Below, piece by piece: positions 8,828-18,150 of a DNA stretch of 64,000 nt (its first letter is position 1; each line of letters begins with the position of its first letter). A model generated the notes under the pieces. It saw only the letters and a program-made list of their open reading frames with translations. It ran no database searches and had not been told where the DNA came from. Origin of the DNA: Balneola sp. (GTDB taxonomy: Bacteria > Bacteroidota > Rhodothermia > Balneolales > Balneolaceae); NCBI GenBank assembly GCA_017643645.1, contig JAEPNB010000012.1, forward strand, positions 41,928 to 105,927, read 5' to 3'. A program made the translations under genes and the position numbers.

Positions 8828-11425
8828 ATGAAATTACTTCGCTATTCATTTTCACTTTTATTTTTAACCCTTTTATTAACCTCTTTAAGTCAGGCTCAGT
8901 TCTTTGAGAATTTTGATGAGGGAGAAAAAACCGGTTATTCAGGAGCTTCTGTTACATTATCCACAGGAAACTGGTTTTTAGACGACGCACTTTTAGGAAG
9001 CTTAAGTAACGATAAGTTTAATGGCTCTCAAAGTGTAAGAATGGATAGAAGAAATGGTAAGATGGGAAACATCTTTATGCAGTTTGATAAGCCAAACGGT
9101 GCAGATAAGGTTACATTTCAACTTGCTCATTATGGAAATAATGCTGAGGGTGCCGCCCTTCAGGTTCAATATTCAACAGACAGTGGTACAAGCTGGACGA
9201 ATGTAGGTGATGAAATAATTGCTCCTTCTGAGCTTACTGAATATACGATTCCGGTAGAAGTAGAAGGGAATATCAGATTTAAGTTTATTCAATCTGCAGG
9301 AACAGACAGAATGAATATAGATGATATCAGCATCTCTGATTATGTGGAAGCGGCAGCAGAGGCAACTATCAATGTCTTAGTGGATAACGCTACAGTAAAT
9401 AACTCAGACGTAGTTTCTTTTGGGGCTACTTTGGAAGGAAATCAGTTGACAAAAACAATGGAAATCAAGAATACAGGGAACCCTGATCTTGTTATTTCTG
9501 ATGTAACTGTTACAGGCGAAGGTTTTTCATCATCAGTTCTTTCTGACAGCACACTTGCATTCAACGAAACCACAGAACTCACCCTGACTTTTGAACCCAC
9601 AAGTGATGGCACATTTCAGGGAAATATTACGGTAACCAGTAACGCCGATAACGCATCAACCTTTTCATTGTCTTTAAGTGGAGAAGGTTTTGTAGATGGT
9701 GATGTAATTTCAATTGTTGATGCCAGGCAATTACAACTTGGAACCAGAGTTACGGTAGCCGGACGAGTTACTGTTGCCAACCAATTTGGGGGGCCATTAT
9801 ATATGCAGGATGGCACAGCAGGAATCGCTGTTTTTTGGGAGCCACTTCACATGGCAGCTGAAATAGGAGACTCTATACAGGTTTCAGGACCACTTACGGT
9901 ATTCAAAGGAGGTGTTCCCGGCGCAGATGAAGACTTTTTACTACAGATCTCAGATACAGAGGAAGATGATAACATTGTATTTGAAGTTTTTGATGTTGAG
10001 AAAAAAGAAGCAACTCCACGAATCGTAAATCTAGAGCAGCTTAATATGGAAGCTAATGAAGGTCAGTTAGTGGTGGTTCAAAATGTAACTATTGATCATT
10101 CAGGAGCTTTTCAGGGTAACCAGAATTATGCTATTGCTGATGGTATTGGAACTGCTGAAATGAGAATAGATAACAATACAAATCTTGTTGATGCTATTGC
10201 TCCAACCGAACCCGCAAATATAATTGGTGTTATAGGACAGTTTGGTGGGACTTATCAACTGCTTCCGAGATTCACTGAAGATATGGGCGTTGAAGAAGTA
10301 AGTTATCCGGGAGATGAAGTTTCAAAAGATCAGACTCTGGATATAGTTACCTGGAATGTGGAGTGGTTTGGTGATGCCGGAAACGGACCTGATGATGATG
10401 ATCTGCAATTACGAAATGTAATCACTGTTGTTGAAACAATTGATGCAGATATTTACGCTTTGCAGGAAATTTCAAGCCCTAACAGATTTAATGCTCTGGT
10501 TGATAGTCTGGAAAATTACGGCGGATTTCTCGCGGAATTCTCTCAAACTCAGGAAACAGCATTTCTATTTAAAAGAAGCAGTATTGATTCTCTTTCAGGA
10601 GTAACATTGTCATCAAGTGATGGATTTACTCAGTCTAACTGGGCGAACGGACGTTATCCGTTAATGTTCAGATTTACGGCTGATATTAATGATGAACAAC
10701 AGGAAGTTTATGCTTTTAACATTCATGCAAAAGCTTTTGGCGACCAAAGTTCATACAATCAACGTGTAGCTGCTTCAGCAGAACTAAAAGAGTATTTGGA
10801 TAGAAACAGAGCCAGTGATAATGTAATAATGATAGGGGATTACAACGATGAAATTGTAAATTCTACGTTCAATGACAATGTTTCTCCGTATAAGAATTTT
10901 GATGATGATCCTGAGTACACAATCGTAACTAAAAAGCTTGAAGAGAACGGGTTTGGATCTCAATCGAGTGGTTCTTTTATAGATCATATAACGTTTACTT
11001 CAGAACTTAGCGACGACTATTTTGAAGGCACAGAAAGAGTTGAAAATCCATTTTATGTCGGCAGTTACTTAAGTACTACTTCGGATCACTTTCCTATTTG
11101 GATGAGATTCAAATTTGGAGTGCTTACAAGTAACGACGATGAGATTCTTGAAAACCCAACTACTATTTCTCTGAATCAAAACTATCCAAATCCTTTCAAT
11201 CCAAGCACAACAATTAGTTACACATTGGATTCTTCAACAAATGTAAGTTTGAGTGTGTATGATATTACAGGAAGAAAAGTTGCTACATTAGTTAATGGAA
11301 GACAGGCAGTCGGAGCACAGGAAGTTAGGTTTGATGCAAGTTCAATGGCATCTGGTGTGTATATTTACAGACTGCAAACAGCAACAGGAGCGAGTCTTAC
11401 TAAGAAAATGGTTCTTATTAAGTAA
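8828..11425 (+). CDS. Secreted multidomain endonuclease/exonuclease/phosphatase with type A sorting domain
   Basis: 865 residues. In order: signal peptide (1-23, ending SQAQ); a jelly-roll module (about 25-170); an immunoglobulin-like choice-of-anchor-D module (about 180-288, KNTGNPDLVISDVTVTGEGF); an OB-fold-like module (about 290-490, VAGRVTVANQFGGPLYMQDG); an EEP-fold nuclease (about 503-762); and a C-terminal sorting domain (about 784-865, NYPNPFNPSTTISY to KMVLIK). EEP catalytic residues are visible: TWNVEW (Asn510), LQEIS (Glu547), NIHAKA (His633), GDYND (Asp671, Asn673) and TSDHFP (Asp753, His754). It is probably exported through the type IX system and held at or released from the surface, where it would degrade extracellular nucleic acid; a phosphodiesterase or phosphatase activity is the alternative. 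Strong family assignment, inferred substrate. Confidence 0.9.
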   Translation: MKLLRYSFSLLFLTLLLTSLSQAQFFENFDEGEKTGYSGASVTLSTGNWFLDDALLGSLSNDKFNGSQSVRMDRRNGKMGNIFMQFDKPNGADKVTFQLAHYGNNAEGAALQVQYSTDSGTSWTNVGDEIIAPSELTEYTIPVEVEGNIRFKFIQSAGTDRMNIDDISISDYVEAAAEATINVLVDNATVNNSDVVSFGATLEGNQLTKTMEIKNTGNPDLVISDVTVTGEGFSSSVLSDSTLAFNETTELTLTFEPTSDGTFQGNITVTSNADNASTFSLSLSGEGFVDGDVISIVDARQLQLGTRVTVAGRVTVANQFGGPLYMQDGTAGIAVFWEPLHMAAEIGDSIQVSGPLTVFKGGVPGADEDFLLQISDTEEDDNIVFEVFDVEKKEATPRIVNLEQLNMEANEGQLVVVQNVTIDHSGAFQGNQNYAIADGIGTAEMRIDNNTNLVDAIAPTEPANIIGVIGQFGGTYQLLPRFTEDMGVEEVSYPGDEVSKDQTLDIVTWNVEWFGDAGNGPDDDDLQLRNVITVVETIDADIYALQEISSPNRFNALVDSLENYGGFLAEFSQTQETAFLFKRSSIDSLSGVTLSSSDGFTQSNWANGRYPLMFRFTADINDEQQEVYAFNIHAKAFGDQSSYNQRVAASAELKEYLDRNRASDNVIMIGDYNDEIVNSTFNDNVSPYKNFDDDPEYTIVTKKLEENGFGSQSSGSFIDHITFTSELSDDYFEGTERVENPFYVGSYLSTTSDHFPIWMRFKFGVLTSNDDEILENPTTISLNQNYPNPFNPSTTISYTLDSSTNVSLSVYDITGRKVATLVNGRQAVGAQEVRFDASSMASGVYIYRLQTATGASLTKKMVLIK

Positions 11426-11457
11426 GAGACCAGAAGAACTTCCAACAAAGAGGATAT

Positions 11458-11520
11458 CCAACAACCAATCACCAATTAATTATTTAACTTGGTGATTGGG
11501 TAATTGGCGTTGGTTGTTGA
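11458..11520. repeat. Heptad-periodic inverted tract between convergent genes
   Basis: Left arm 11458-11478 has three 7-bp units (ccaacaa, ccaatca, ccaatta). The right arm 11488-11520 carries TTGG at roughly 7-bp spacing. The arms pair over about 17 of 20 positions (11459-11478 with 11501-11519), and the right arm ends directly at the stop codon of the MerR gene (11521). It could also act as a bidirectional terminator. Confidence 0.55.
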
Positions 11521-12276
11521 TTACTTTAGACTTTTTTCTGCATACACATATATAGCATCTTTCAGAAATTGTGCTAATCCTTTCTGATGTCTATCATAAA
11601 ACTCAGTGAACCGAACATCTGATACATACATATCAGCTAAACCTTTATACATTTCTGCTGAGGTTTTGTAGAACTTTTCATTGGTTTGATGATGTCGTTT
11701 TATAACGGCTTGTACTTCCGAAGAGTCAACCGGACGATCCATCAGACCTGTAAGTTCTTTAGCTTGCTGAATCTGTTCGTTTTTAATAGCAGCAAAATCA
11801 TTTTTGGACATTTTGGAAACATTCCTATTTGATTCAGCTACTACTTTCGGATCATATTTTTGAGTTACTTCTTGTTTAATCTTTTGAATTTCTTCTTTAG
11901 AAAATCCTTCATAAAGTTCTTCATCTGTTAACATATTTTTCTCCTCTTTTAAATCTTGGATGGTTTTGTCAATAGTGACCAACAGCTTATCAAGTCTTTC
12001 CTTTCTATTTAATACTTGTTTACGTTGAAAAGTAAGTGCTTTAAGCCGATCGAAATCATGATCATCAAGAAGCTTTTTGATCTTTTTCAGTTCAAAATCC
12101 AATTCCTTAAAAAAGAGTATTTGCTGTAATCTGTACAACTCATCTTTTCCATAGTATCTGTAATTAGACTCAGCTCGCTCAATGGGATTCAACAAATCGA
12201 TCTTATCATAATATCGAAGAGTTCTGATTGAAACCCCGGCCAGCTTAGCCAGTTCACCAATTGAATATGTTCTCAT
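11521..12276 (-). CDS. MerR-family regulator with TipAS-like ligand domain
   Basis: 251 residues. Residues 1-70 are a MerR winged helix-turn-helix (YSIGELAKLAGVSIRTLRYYDKIDLL, then RYYGKDELYRLQQILFFKELDF). A coiled coil follows (about 75-115), then an all-helical C-terminal domain from about 120 (LYEGFSKEEIQKIKQEVTQKYDP to LAQFLKDAIYVYAE) that matches the TipAS domain, which in Streptomyces TipA binds thiopeptide antibiotics. Family members activate promoters with a long spacer by DNA twisting. No obvious drug-resistance target gene is adjacent, so the regulon is unknown. A terminator separates it from sucA upstream on the same strand. Confidence 0.88.
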   Translation of the reverse strand: MRTYSIGELAKLAGVSIRTLRYYDKIDLLNPIERAESNYRYYGKDELYRLQQILFFKELDFELKKIKKLLDDHDFDRLKALTFQRKQVLNRKERLDKLLVTIDKTIQDLKEEKNMLTDEELYEGFSKEEIQKIKQEVTQKYDPKVVAESNRNVSKMSKNDFAAIKNEQIQQAKELTGLMDRPVDSSEVQAVIKRHHQTNEKFYKTSAEMYKGLADMYVSDVRFTEFYDRHQKGLAQFLKDAIYVYAEKSLK

Positions 12277-12330
12277 GATTCGCTGATTTTTTCCAAAGAT
12301 AGGACATGACGTTAGTGGAGAGTCAAGAAG

Positions 12331-12369
12331 AAAATAAAAAAAAGCCCGATAAAATTAATTACCGGGCTT
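12331..12369 (-). terminator. Rho-independent terminator after the 2-oxoglutarate dehydrogenase gene
   Basis: On the minus strand AAGCCCG (12363-12369) pairs with CGGGCTT (12342-12348), followed by a run of T residues (12331-12343 read in reverse). It lies 25 bp beyond the stop codon at 12394. Confidence 0.85.
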
Positions 12370-12393
12370 GAATATTTAACATGATCCGAGATG

Positions 12394-15300
12394 CTATCTC
12401 ATCAGTGCATCTTCAACTAAAGCATTTTGCTCAGCTTCATGTATTTTCTTTTGTCCGGCTGCAGGAGAGGCAGAAGCCTGACGACCAGCATATGTCAGAG
12501 TTTGTCCTTTTTCAAGAAGTTCTACAAAACGAGGAGCCACAAATGACCATGCTCCCATATTCTTAGGCTCTTCCTGGCACCAAACAATTTCTTTCACATT
12601 CTTAAATGTTTTCAATTGTTCTGAAATATCATCATCAGGGAATGGATAGAACTGTTCCAAACGAGCAATAGCTACGTCAGTGATCTCATTTTCTTTTCTA
12701 TACTTCAGCAGATCGTAGTATACTTTTCCGGAGCAAATTACCAAACGTTCGGCATCAGTAACTTCAGTATCAGAAATAAATGGTTGGAATTTTCCTTCCG
12801 CAAGTTCCTGAGTATTTGAAGTTGCCATCGGGTGTCGTAGCAGACTTTTTGGTGTCATCAGAACAACCGGCTTTTTAGCTTCCTGGAAAGTTTGCTTTCT
12901 CAACATATGGAAATATTGAGCCGGGGTAGTCAGATTCATTACCTGCATGTTATCTTCGGCACAAAGCTGAAGAAAACGTTCTAATCTGGCAGATGAATGC
13001 TCAGGTCCCTGACCTTCATATCCATGAGGAAGATTTAAAACCAATGAAGTGGTTTGTCCCCATTTGGCTTCGCTGGATGAAAGGAACTGATCTATAATAA
13101 TCTGAGCACCATTCACAAAATCACCAAACTGAGCTTCCCAGATTACAAGGGCATCTTTTTGTTGAGCACTGTAGCCGAACTCAAATCCCATTGCTGCATA
13201 TTCACTCAATAAACTATTGTGAACATGGAAATATCCCTGATCATCCGATAGATTATTTAATGGAGTGAAAGTCTGATTTGTTTCAGTTCCGTGTAATACA
13301 GAATGTCGGTGTGAGAAAGTTCCTCTTTCCACATCCTGACCGGTAATACGGATAGTTCTGCCGGATTTCAGAATGGAGCCAAATGAAAGTGCTTCAGCAA
13401 ATCCCCAATCAATTTTCTTTTCATTCTTCTCAACAATATCTGCCCGTTTTGCTAATTGTTTCAGAAGCTTTGGGTTTGCGTCAAAGTCTTTGGGAACGGT
13501 ATTAATTTTAACTGCAATATCTTTTAGCTCTTCCACAGAGTAAGTGGTGTCCGGAAACTCGGTACGGTTTTTCTGATCTGTTTCCGTACGATCGAAAATA
13601 TCTTCTGTGATATCTACATTTGGTGATTTTTTTGCATCTTCAAAGGCTTCCAAAAGAAGTTTATCAAATTCATCAAAGATCTCTTGTGTTTCATCTTCTG
13701 TGAGTTCGTCGTTTTTCACTAAGAACTGAGTGTAAAGATCTCTTACCGGAGGCTGGTCGTTGATTTCTTTATACATGCCCGGCTGTGTAAATGCAGGTTC
13801 GTCACCTTCATTATGGCCATGCTTTCTGTAGCCGATTAAATCAATAATTACATCTTTTCCGAACTTCTGTCGGTAATCAACAGCCATTTGAATAGCATGA
13901 ACTGCTGCTTCCGGCTTATCACCATTCACATGGAATATCGGAGCTAAGATCATTTTGGCAAGATCAGAAGCATACTCAGTAGAACGGCCATCTTTAGGAA
14001 GAGTAGTAAATCCAATTTGATTGTTGATGATAATATGAACCGTTCCGCCCGTTTTATATCCTTCCAGCTGAGACATATTCAATGTTTCCGGAACAACACC
14101 TTGTCCTGCAAATGCGGCATCACCATGCATTAGAACCGGTAATATTTTTTTCTCAGCGTTTTCACCATCATAGTGATCCTGCATTGCTCTTACAGCTCCT
14201 TCAACAACTGGGTCAACGGCTTCCAGGTGACTTGGGTTTGGCATTAGCTCCAGTTGAACTTCTTTGCCATCAGCAGCTTTGTGAACCCCTTTTGTTCCCA
14301 GATGATATTTAACATCGCCTGAACCCTGAATAGAATCAGGATCCACGCTGCCTTCAAATTCAGCAAATACTCTGTGGTACGGTTTATTTAAGATGTTTAC
14401 CAACATATTCAATCTGCCGCGGTGAGCCATTCCGAAAAAAGCTTTTTCAATACCGCTTTCTGCAGATCTATCGAGCATGAAGTGAATCATTGGAATCAGT
14501 GTGTCGGCGCCTTCTAATGAAAAACGTTTGTGACCGATGTACTTTTTATGAAGAAACTCTTCAAAAGCCATGGCTTGATTCAGTTTGTGCAGGATCTGTT
14601 TTTTATCATCCTTATTCAGATCAGCTTTATTGGCACTGGATTCCATGGTGTTTCTTAACCAGCGACGCTCTTCCAGATCAAGCAAGTGCATATAATCCGC
14701 ACCGATATTTCCGCAATAGGTATCGCGCAGAAGTTTTACGATCTCGCGAAGAGGGGCTTTTTCTTTACCGCCGAATCCACCACAATAAAATTCACGATCC
14801 AGATCCCATAGAGATAGTCCGTAATATTCCAGATCCAGTTCCGGAACATATTTAGGATCTTTACCAAGCGGATCAAGATCAGAAAGAACATGACCACGCA
14901 TGCGGTACATATTGATCAATCTCCAAACACCGATCGCGCGTCTGTCATATTCCAGAGAGTCTGATTTTCCACCAAACGGACCTGAATAAGTGTCCGTTGA
15001 ATATGGAATAGGCTCGTAAGGAATTTCAAGATCGCTGAAAATTTCTTCATAAAAATTTTCCTGTCCTGTAAGCAGGTCGTTGATCTTTTTCAGGAACGAA
15101 CCTGATTCTGCTCCCTGAATCACACGATGATCGTACGTACAAGTCACCGTCATTACTTTACTGATTCCAAGTTGGTTCAGTATTTCTTTCGACATAGACT
15201 GATATTCAGCAGGGTAGTCAATTGCTCCTGTGGCAACGATAGCACCTTGTCCCTGCATCAATCTTGGAACAGAAGAAACGGTGCCGATAGTCCCGGGATT

Positions 15301-16014
15301 TGTAATACTTATCGTTGTTCCCTGATAATCGTCAATTTGCAGTTTGCCGTTTCTGGCTTTATTTATCAATTCAGCGTAGGCGTGCAGGAACTCCTTAAAG
15401 TTCATTTTGTTTACGCCTTTAAGATTAGGAACTACAAGATTTCTGGAACCGTCTTTATTTGGAAGATCGATCGCAATTCCAAGATTTACCTGATCAGGAA
15501 CGACTTTAAAATGATTTTGTCCATCAAAATGGTAAGCATTATTTACAGAAGGAAACTCGTCCAGAGCTTTGATAATGGCCCATGCAATAAAATGAGTAAA
15601 AGATGCTTTCGGTTCATTGCGCTGAAGCAAATGAGTATTGATGATGGTTCTGTCTTCGATCATCATTTTAACAGGAAGCACTCTCAAAGAAGTAGCTGTT
15701 GGAACCTCTAAACTGAGATCCATATTCTCAACGATTTTTGTAGCTACGCCCTTAATTTTTTCAAGCTCAGCATTTTTGGGAGCACCGGCACTAACTTCCG
15801 GCTTTTTAGGAGCTGGTTTTTCTTTTTGCTGAGGAGGTGTTTCAACAGCAGTAGTACTGCTTTCAGCTTTGGAGCCATTGGTTGACTTGCCGTCATGCTC
15901 ATCGAAAAAATTTCGCCAATGCGCAGGTACTGAATTAGGGTTTTCTTTATACTGATCGTAAAGTTCTTCTACCAGGGCAGAGTTAGGACCGAAGACGGCT
16001 TCAAGAGATTTCAA
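12394..16014 (-). CDS. sucA: Fused E2-E1 2-oxoglutarate dehydrogenase/decarboxylase
   Basis: 1206 residues. Residues 1-40 are the E1 N-terminal segment (LVEELYDQYKENPNSVPAHWRNFF), 41-80 a low-complexity Pro/Lys/Ala linker, about 85-320 an acyltransferase (E2) catalytic domain with its active-site motif YDHRVIQGAESG (His296), and about 340-1206 the thiamine-diphosphate E1 with GD at 631-632 and NN at 664-665. No lipoyl domain is present. The plan is that of actinobacterial Kgd/OdhA rather than the separate SucA and SucB of enterobacteria; those enzymes act in the TCA cycle and need a lipoyl-bearing E2 in trans. The start must be the TTG at 16014, because a stop codon lies three codons upstream and the N-terminal motif needs it. 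Confidence 0.93.
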   Translation of the reverse strand: MKSLEAVFGPNSALVEELYDQYKENPNSVPAHWRNFFDEHDGKSTNGSKAESSTTAVETPPQQKEKPAPKKPEVSAGAPKNAELEKIKGVATKIVENMDLSLEVPTATSLRVLPVKMMIEDRTIINTHLLQRNEPKASFTHFIAWAIIKALDEFPSVNNAYHFDGQNHFKVVPDQVNLGIAIDLPNKDGSRNLVVPNLKGVNKMNFKEFLHAYAELINKARNGKLQIDDYQGTTISITNPGTIGTVSSVPRLMQGQGAIVATGAIDYPAEYQSMSKEILNQLGISKVMTVTCTYDHRVIQGAESGSFLKKINDLLTGQENFYEEIFSDLEIPYEPIPYSTDTYSGPFGGKSDSLEYDRRAIGVWRLINMYRMRGHVLSDLDPLGKDPKYVPELDLEYYGLSLWDLDREFYCGGFGGKEKAPLREIVKLLRDTYCGNIGADYMHLLDLEERRWLRNTMESSANKADLNKDDKKQILHKLNQAMAFEEFLHKKYIGHKRFSLEGADTLIPMIHFMLDRSAESGIEKAFFGMAHRGRLNMLVNILNKPYHRVFAEFEGSVDPDSIQGSGDVKYHLGTKGVHKAADGKEVQLELMPNPSHLEAVDPVVEGAVRAMQDHYDGENAEKKILPVLMHGDAAFAGQGVVPETLNMSQLEGYKTGGTVHIIINNQIGFTTLPKDGRSTEYASDLAKMILAPIFHVNGDKPEAAVHAIQMAVDYRQKFGKDVIIDLIGYRKHGHNEGDEPAFTQPGMYKEINDQPPVRDLYTQFLVKNDELTEDETQEIFDEFDKLLLEAFEDAKKSPNVDITEDIFDRTETDQKNRTEFPDTTYSVEELKDIAVKINTVPKDFDANPKLLKQLAKRADIVEKNEKKIDWGFAEALSFGSILKSGRTIRITGQDVERGTFSHRHSVLHGTETNQTFTPLNNLSDDQGYFHVHNSLLSEYAAMGFEFGYSAQQKDALVIWEAQFGDFVNGAQIIIDQFLSSSEAKWGQTTSLVLNLPHGYEGQGPEHSSARLERFLQLCAEDNMQVMNLTTPAQYFHMLRKQTFQEAKKPVVLMTPKSLLRHPMATSNTQELAEGKFQPFISDTEVTDAERLVICSGKVYYDLLKYRKENEITDVAIARLEQFYPFPDDDISEQLKTFKNVKEIVWCQEEPKNMGAWSFVAPRFVELLEKGQTLTYAGRQASASPAAGQKKIHEAEQNALVEDALMR

Positions 16015-16085
16015 TGGGTGTTAACCTCGTGCGGATTTTGTATGCAACTAAATGAATCTGTTTGTTTATGCTGATAAATAATTTG

Positions 16086-16097
16086 TTCGATATCGAA
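16086..16097. promoter_or_regulatory. 12-bp palindrome between sucA and pepF
   Basis: TTCGATATCGAA is a perfect palindrome in the 264-bp divergent intergenic region. Its 12-bp core is identical to the centre of the 16-bp palindrome at 48206-48221. It could be a regulator site or chance; nothing else in this intergenic stretch was recognised. Confidence 0.25.
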
Positions 16098-16278
16098 GAA
16101 AATTTAAAAAGCGCTTAAAATTAAGGATTACAATCTTAAAAAACGATATTTCTTCTGTTGATTATCATCATAGGTAAACACAAAGTATTTGAAGGAATAG
16201 TTTCCTAAGTAATGCTTTAATTCCCATCCTACAACTGCTATATTCAAAGCTTACATTTAATCTTTGAGAAAAACCTGT

Positions 16279-18072
16279 ATGAAGGCTGAAAACGGCGCGG
16301 AAAAAATTAACTGGGACTTGAGTGATCTTTACAAATCTTCAGACGATCCTCAATTACAAAAAGATAAAAAAGAGGTGTTAGCAGCTGCTGATAAGTTTGC
16401 TGATAAATACAAGGGTAAAATAGATTCACTTTCAGCTGCTGAGTTTAAAGAATTGCTTAAGGAATACGAAGCTATTCAGGATAAAGGAGGGAAGATCGGT
16501 TCTTTCGCCTATCTGCAATGGAGTACCAATACTTCTAATTCTGATTACGGAAAGTTAGTGCAGGAATCGAATGAGCTGTCATCCGAGCTTAGCCAGAAAC
16601 TGGTTTTCTTTGATGTGGAATGGCTGAAAGTGGATAAGAAAAAAGCACAGGCTTTGATCAATGATCCTCAGCTTTCATTCTATTCTCATTATCTGGATTC
16701 TTCGCGACGCTACAAAAAGCATGTTCTGGAAGAGCAACAGGAACAGATCATGTCTGCAAAATCAGTAACGGGCAGAAGTGCGTGGGTTCGTTTCTTTGAC
16801 GAAACACTCGGCGCTGCAGAATTTCATATTGACGGTGAATCACTGACTGAACAGGAAGCACTGAGTAAACTTCATGAAGGAGATCAAAAGATCAGAAAAA
16901 AAGCTCATGCTGCGCTTACCGAAACATTTAACGATCTGAGCAGAACACTGACTTTTATCTTTAACACTGTTCTTGCGGATAAATCTACCAATGATCGCTT
17001 CAGAAATTATAAAAGCTGGGTTTCATCCAGAAATCTTGCCAACGAAACCGATGATGAGACAGTAGAAGCTTTGGTTGAAGCAGTTACATCGAATTACGAT
17101 CTGGTTCAAAGATACTACAAGTTAAAAACCGACTTGCTTGGCTTGGACGAAATGAAGGATTACGATCGATATGCACCTATCATTCAGAATGAAGAAACTA
17201 TTACGTGGGATGAAGCCAAAGAAATGGTGTTGGACGCTTACACAAAATTTCATCCTGAAATGGGTGAGATCACCAAAAAGTTCTTTGAGAAAAACTGGAT
17301 CGATGCAGCTATAAAGCCGGGTAAAAGAGGAGGCGCGTATTCAGCAAGCACAGTTCCATCGGTTCACCCGTATGTATTCATGAATTTTGATGGAAAGATC
17401 AGAGATGTTCAGACATTGGCTCATGAATTAGGTCATGGAGTTCATCAATATCTATCAAGACAACAAGGTCCATTGCAAGCGGGAACACCACTTACTACTG
17501 CGGAAACGGCGTCAGTTTTTGGTGAGATGTTGGTTTTTCAGAAATTACTGAAAGAGATCGAAGATCCTAAAGAAAAGCTGGCACTTATCACAGGTAAAAT
17601 TGACGATACCATTGCAACGGTATTTCGCCAGATCTCTATGAACAGATTTGAAGATGCAATCCATACTGCCCGAAGAGAAGAAGGCGAATTAACAACCGAG
17701 CGCTTTTCAGAATTGTGGATGGAGCAACAGGAAAAATTATACGGTGATTCGGTTACTTTAACTGATGAGTACGGAATTTGGTGGAGCTACATTCCTCACT
17801 TTTTACACACTCCGGGTTATGTGTATGCGTATGCATTCGGTGAGTTGTTGGTGATGGCTTTATATCAGGAGTTTACAGAACGTCCTGAAGGTTTCGCAGA
17901 TAAATATATGGAACTGCTTAGCGCGGGTGGATCAGAATGGCCACATGAATTAGTAGCAAAAATGGGATTGGATATCACTGATCCGAATTTTTGGAACAAA
18001 GGGTTGAAGTCGCTCGAGATGATGATCGAAGAAGCCGAAGCTCTGAACGAGCAAATTTCAAAAAGCAAATAA
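16279..18072 (+). CDS. pepF: Oligoendopeptidase F-type M3B metallopeptidase
   Basis: 597 residues from ATG at 16279; the reading frame extends five codons further to a TTG at 16264, which I judge less likely. The zinc site is TLAHELGHGVHQYL (HExxH at about 382-386), followed by the third ligand region ETASVFGEMLVF some 25 residues later, and the substrate-binding GIWWSYIPHFLHTPGYVYAYAFG segment. All are typical of M3B peptidases, whose usual length is about 600 residues. The enzyme is cytosolic and cleaves short oligopeptides; there is no signal peptide. The stop codon abuts an inverted repeat that continues into the gap before the next gene. Confidence 0.94.
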   Translation: MKAENGAEKINWDLSDLYKSSDDPQLQKDKKEVLAAADKFADKYKGKIDSLSAAEFKELLKEYEAIQDKGGKIGSFAYLQWSTNTSNSDYGKLVQESNELSSELSQKLVFFDVEWLKVDKKKAQALINDPQLSFYSHYLDSSRRYKKHVLEEQQEQIMSAKSVTGRSAWVRFFDETLGAAEFHIDGESLTEQEALSKLHEGDQKIRKKAHAALTETFNDLSRTLTFIFNTVLADKSTNDRFRNYKSWVSSRNLANETDDETVEALVEAVTSNYDLVQRYYKLKTDLLGLDEMKDYDRYAPIIQNEETITWDEAKEMVLDAYTKFHPEMGEITKKFFEKNWIDAAIKPGKRGGAYSASTVPSVHPYVFMNFDGKIRDVQTLAHELGHGVHQYLSRQQGPLQAGTPLTTAETASVFGEMLVFQKLLKEIEDPKEKLALITGKIDDTIATVFRQISMNRFEDAIHTARREEGELTTERFSELWMEQQEKLYGDSVTLTDEYGIWWSYIPHFLHTPGYVYAYAFGELLVMALYQEFTERPEGFADKYMELLSAGGSEWPHELVAKMGLDITDPNFWNKGLKSLEMMIEEAEALNEQISKSK

Positions 18073-18124
18073 CAAACAAATTTCAAACATCTAAAACGAA
18101 TTGTTACATTGCAGTTTGTTATTT
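18067..18124. repeat. Inverted repeat with weak 7-bp periodicity after pepF
   Basis: AAATAACAAAC (18067-18077, including the pepF stop codon) is the exact reverse complement of 18114-18124. The left arm shows CAAA-type units at 7-bp steps. It may terminate pepF transcription or be a solo member of the heptad-tract family. Confidence 0.4.
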
Positions 18125-18150
18125 GAGATTTAATTTCGAAGAAATTCAGG

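Noticed and set aside
15127..15711. 194-codon open frame on the plus strand inside the 2-oxoglutarate dehydrogenase gene
   Set aside because: It lies antisense to the conserved E2 domain, has no recognisable motif and follows from codon bias of the real gene.
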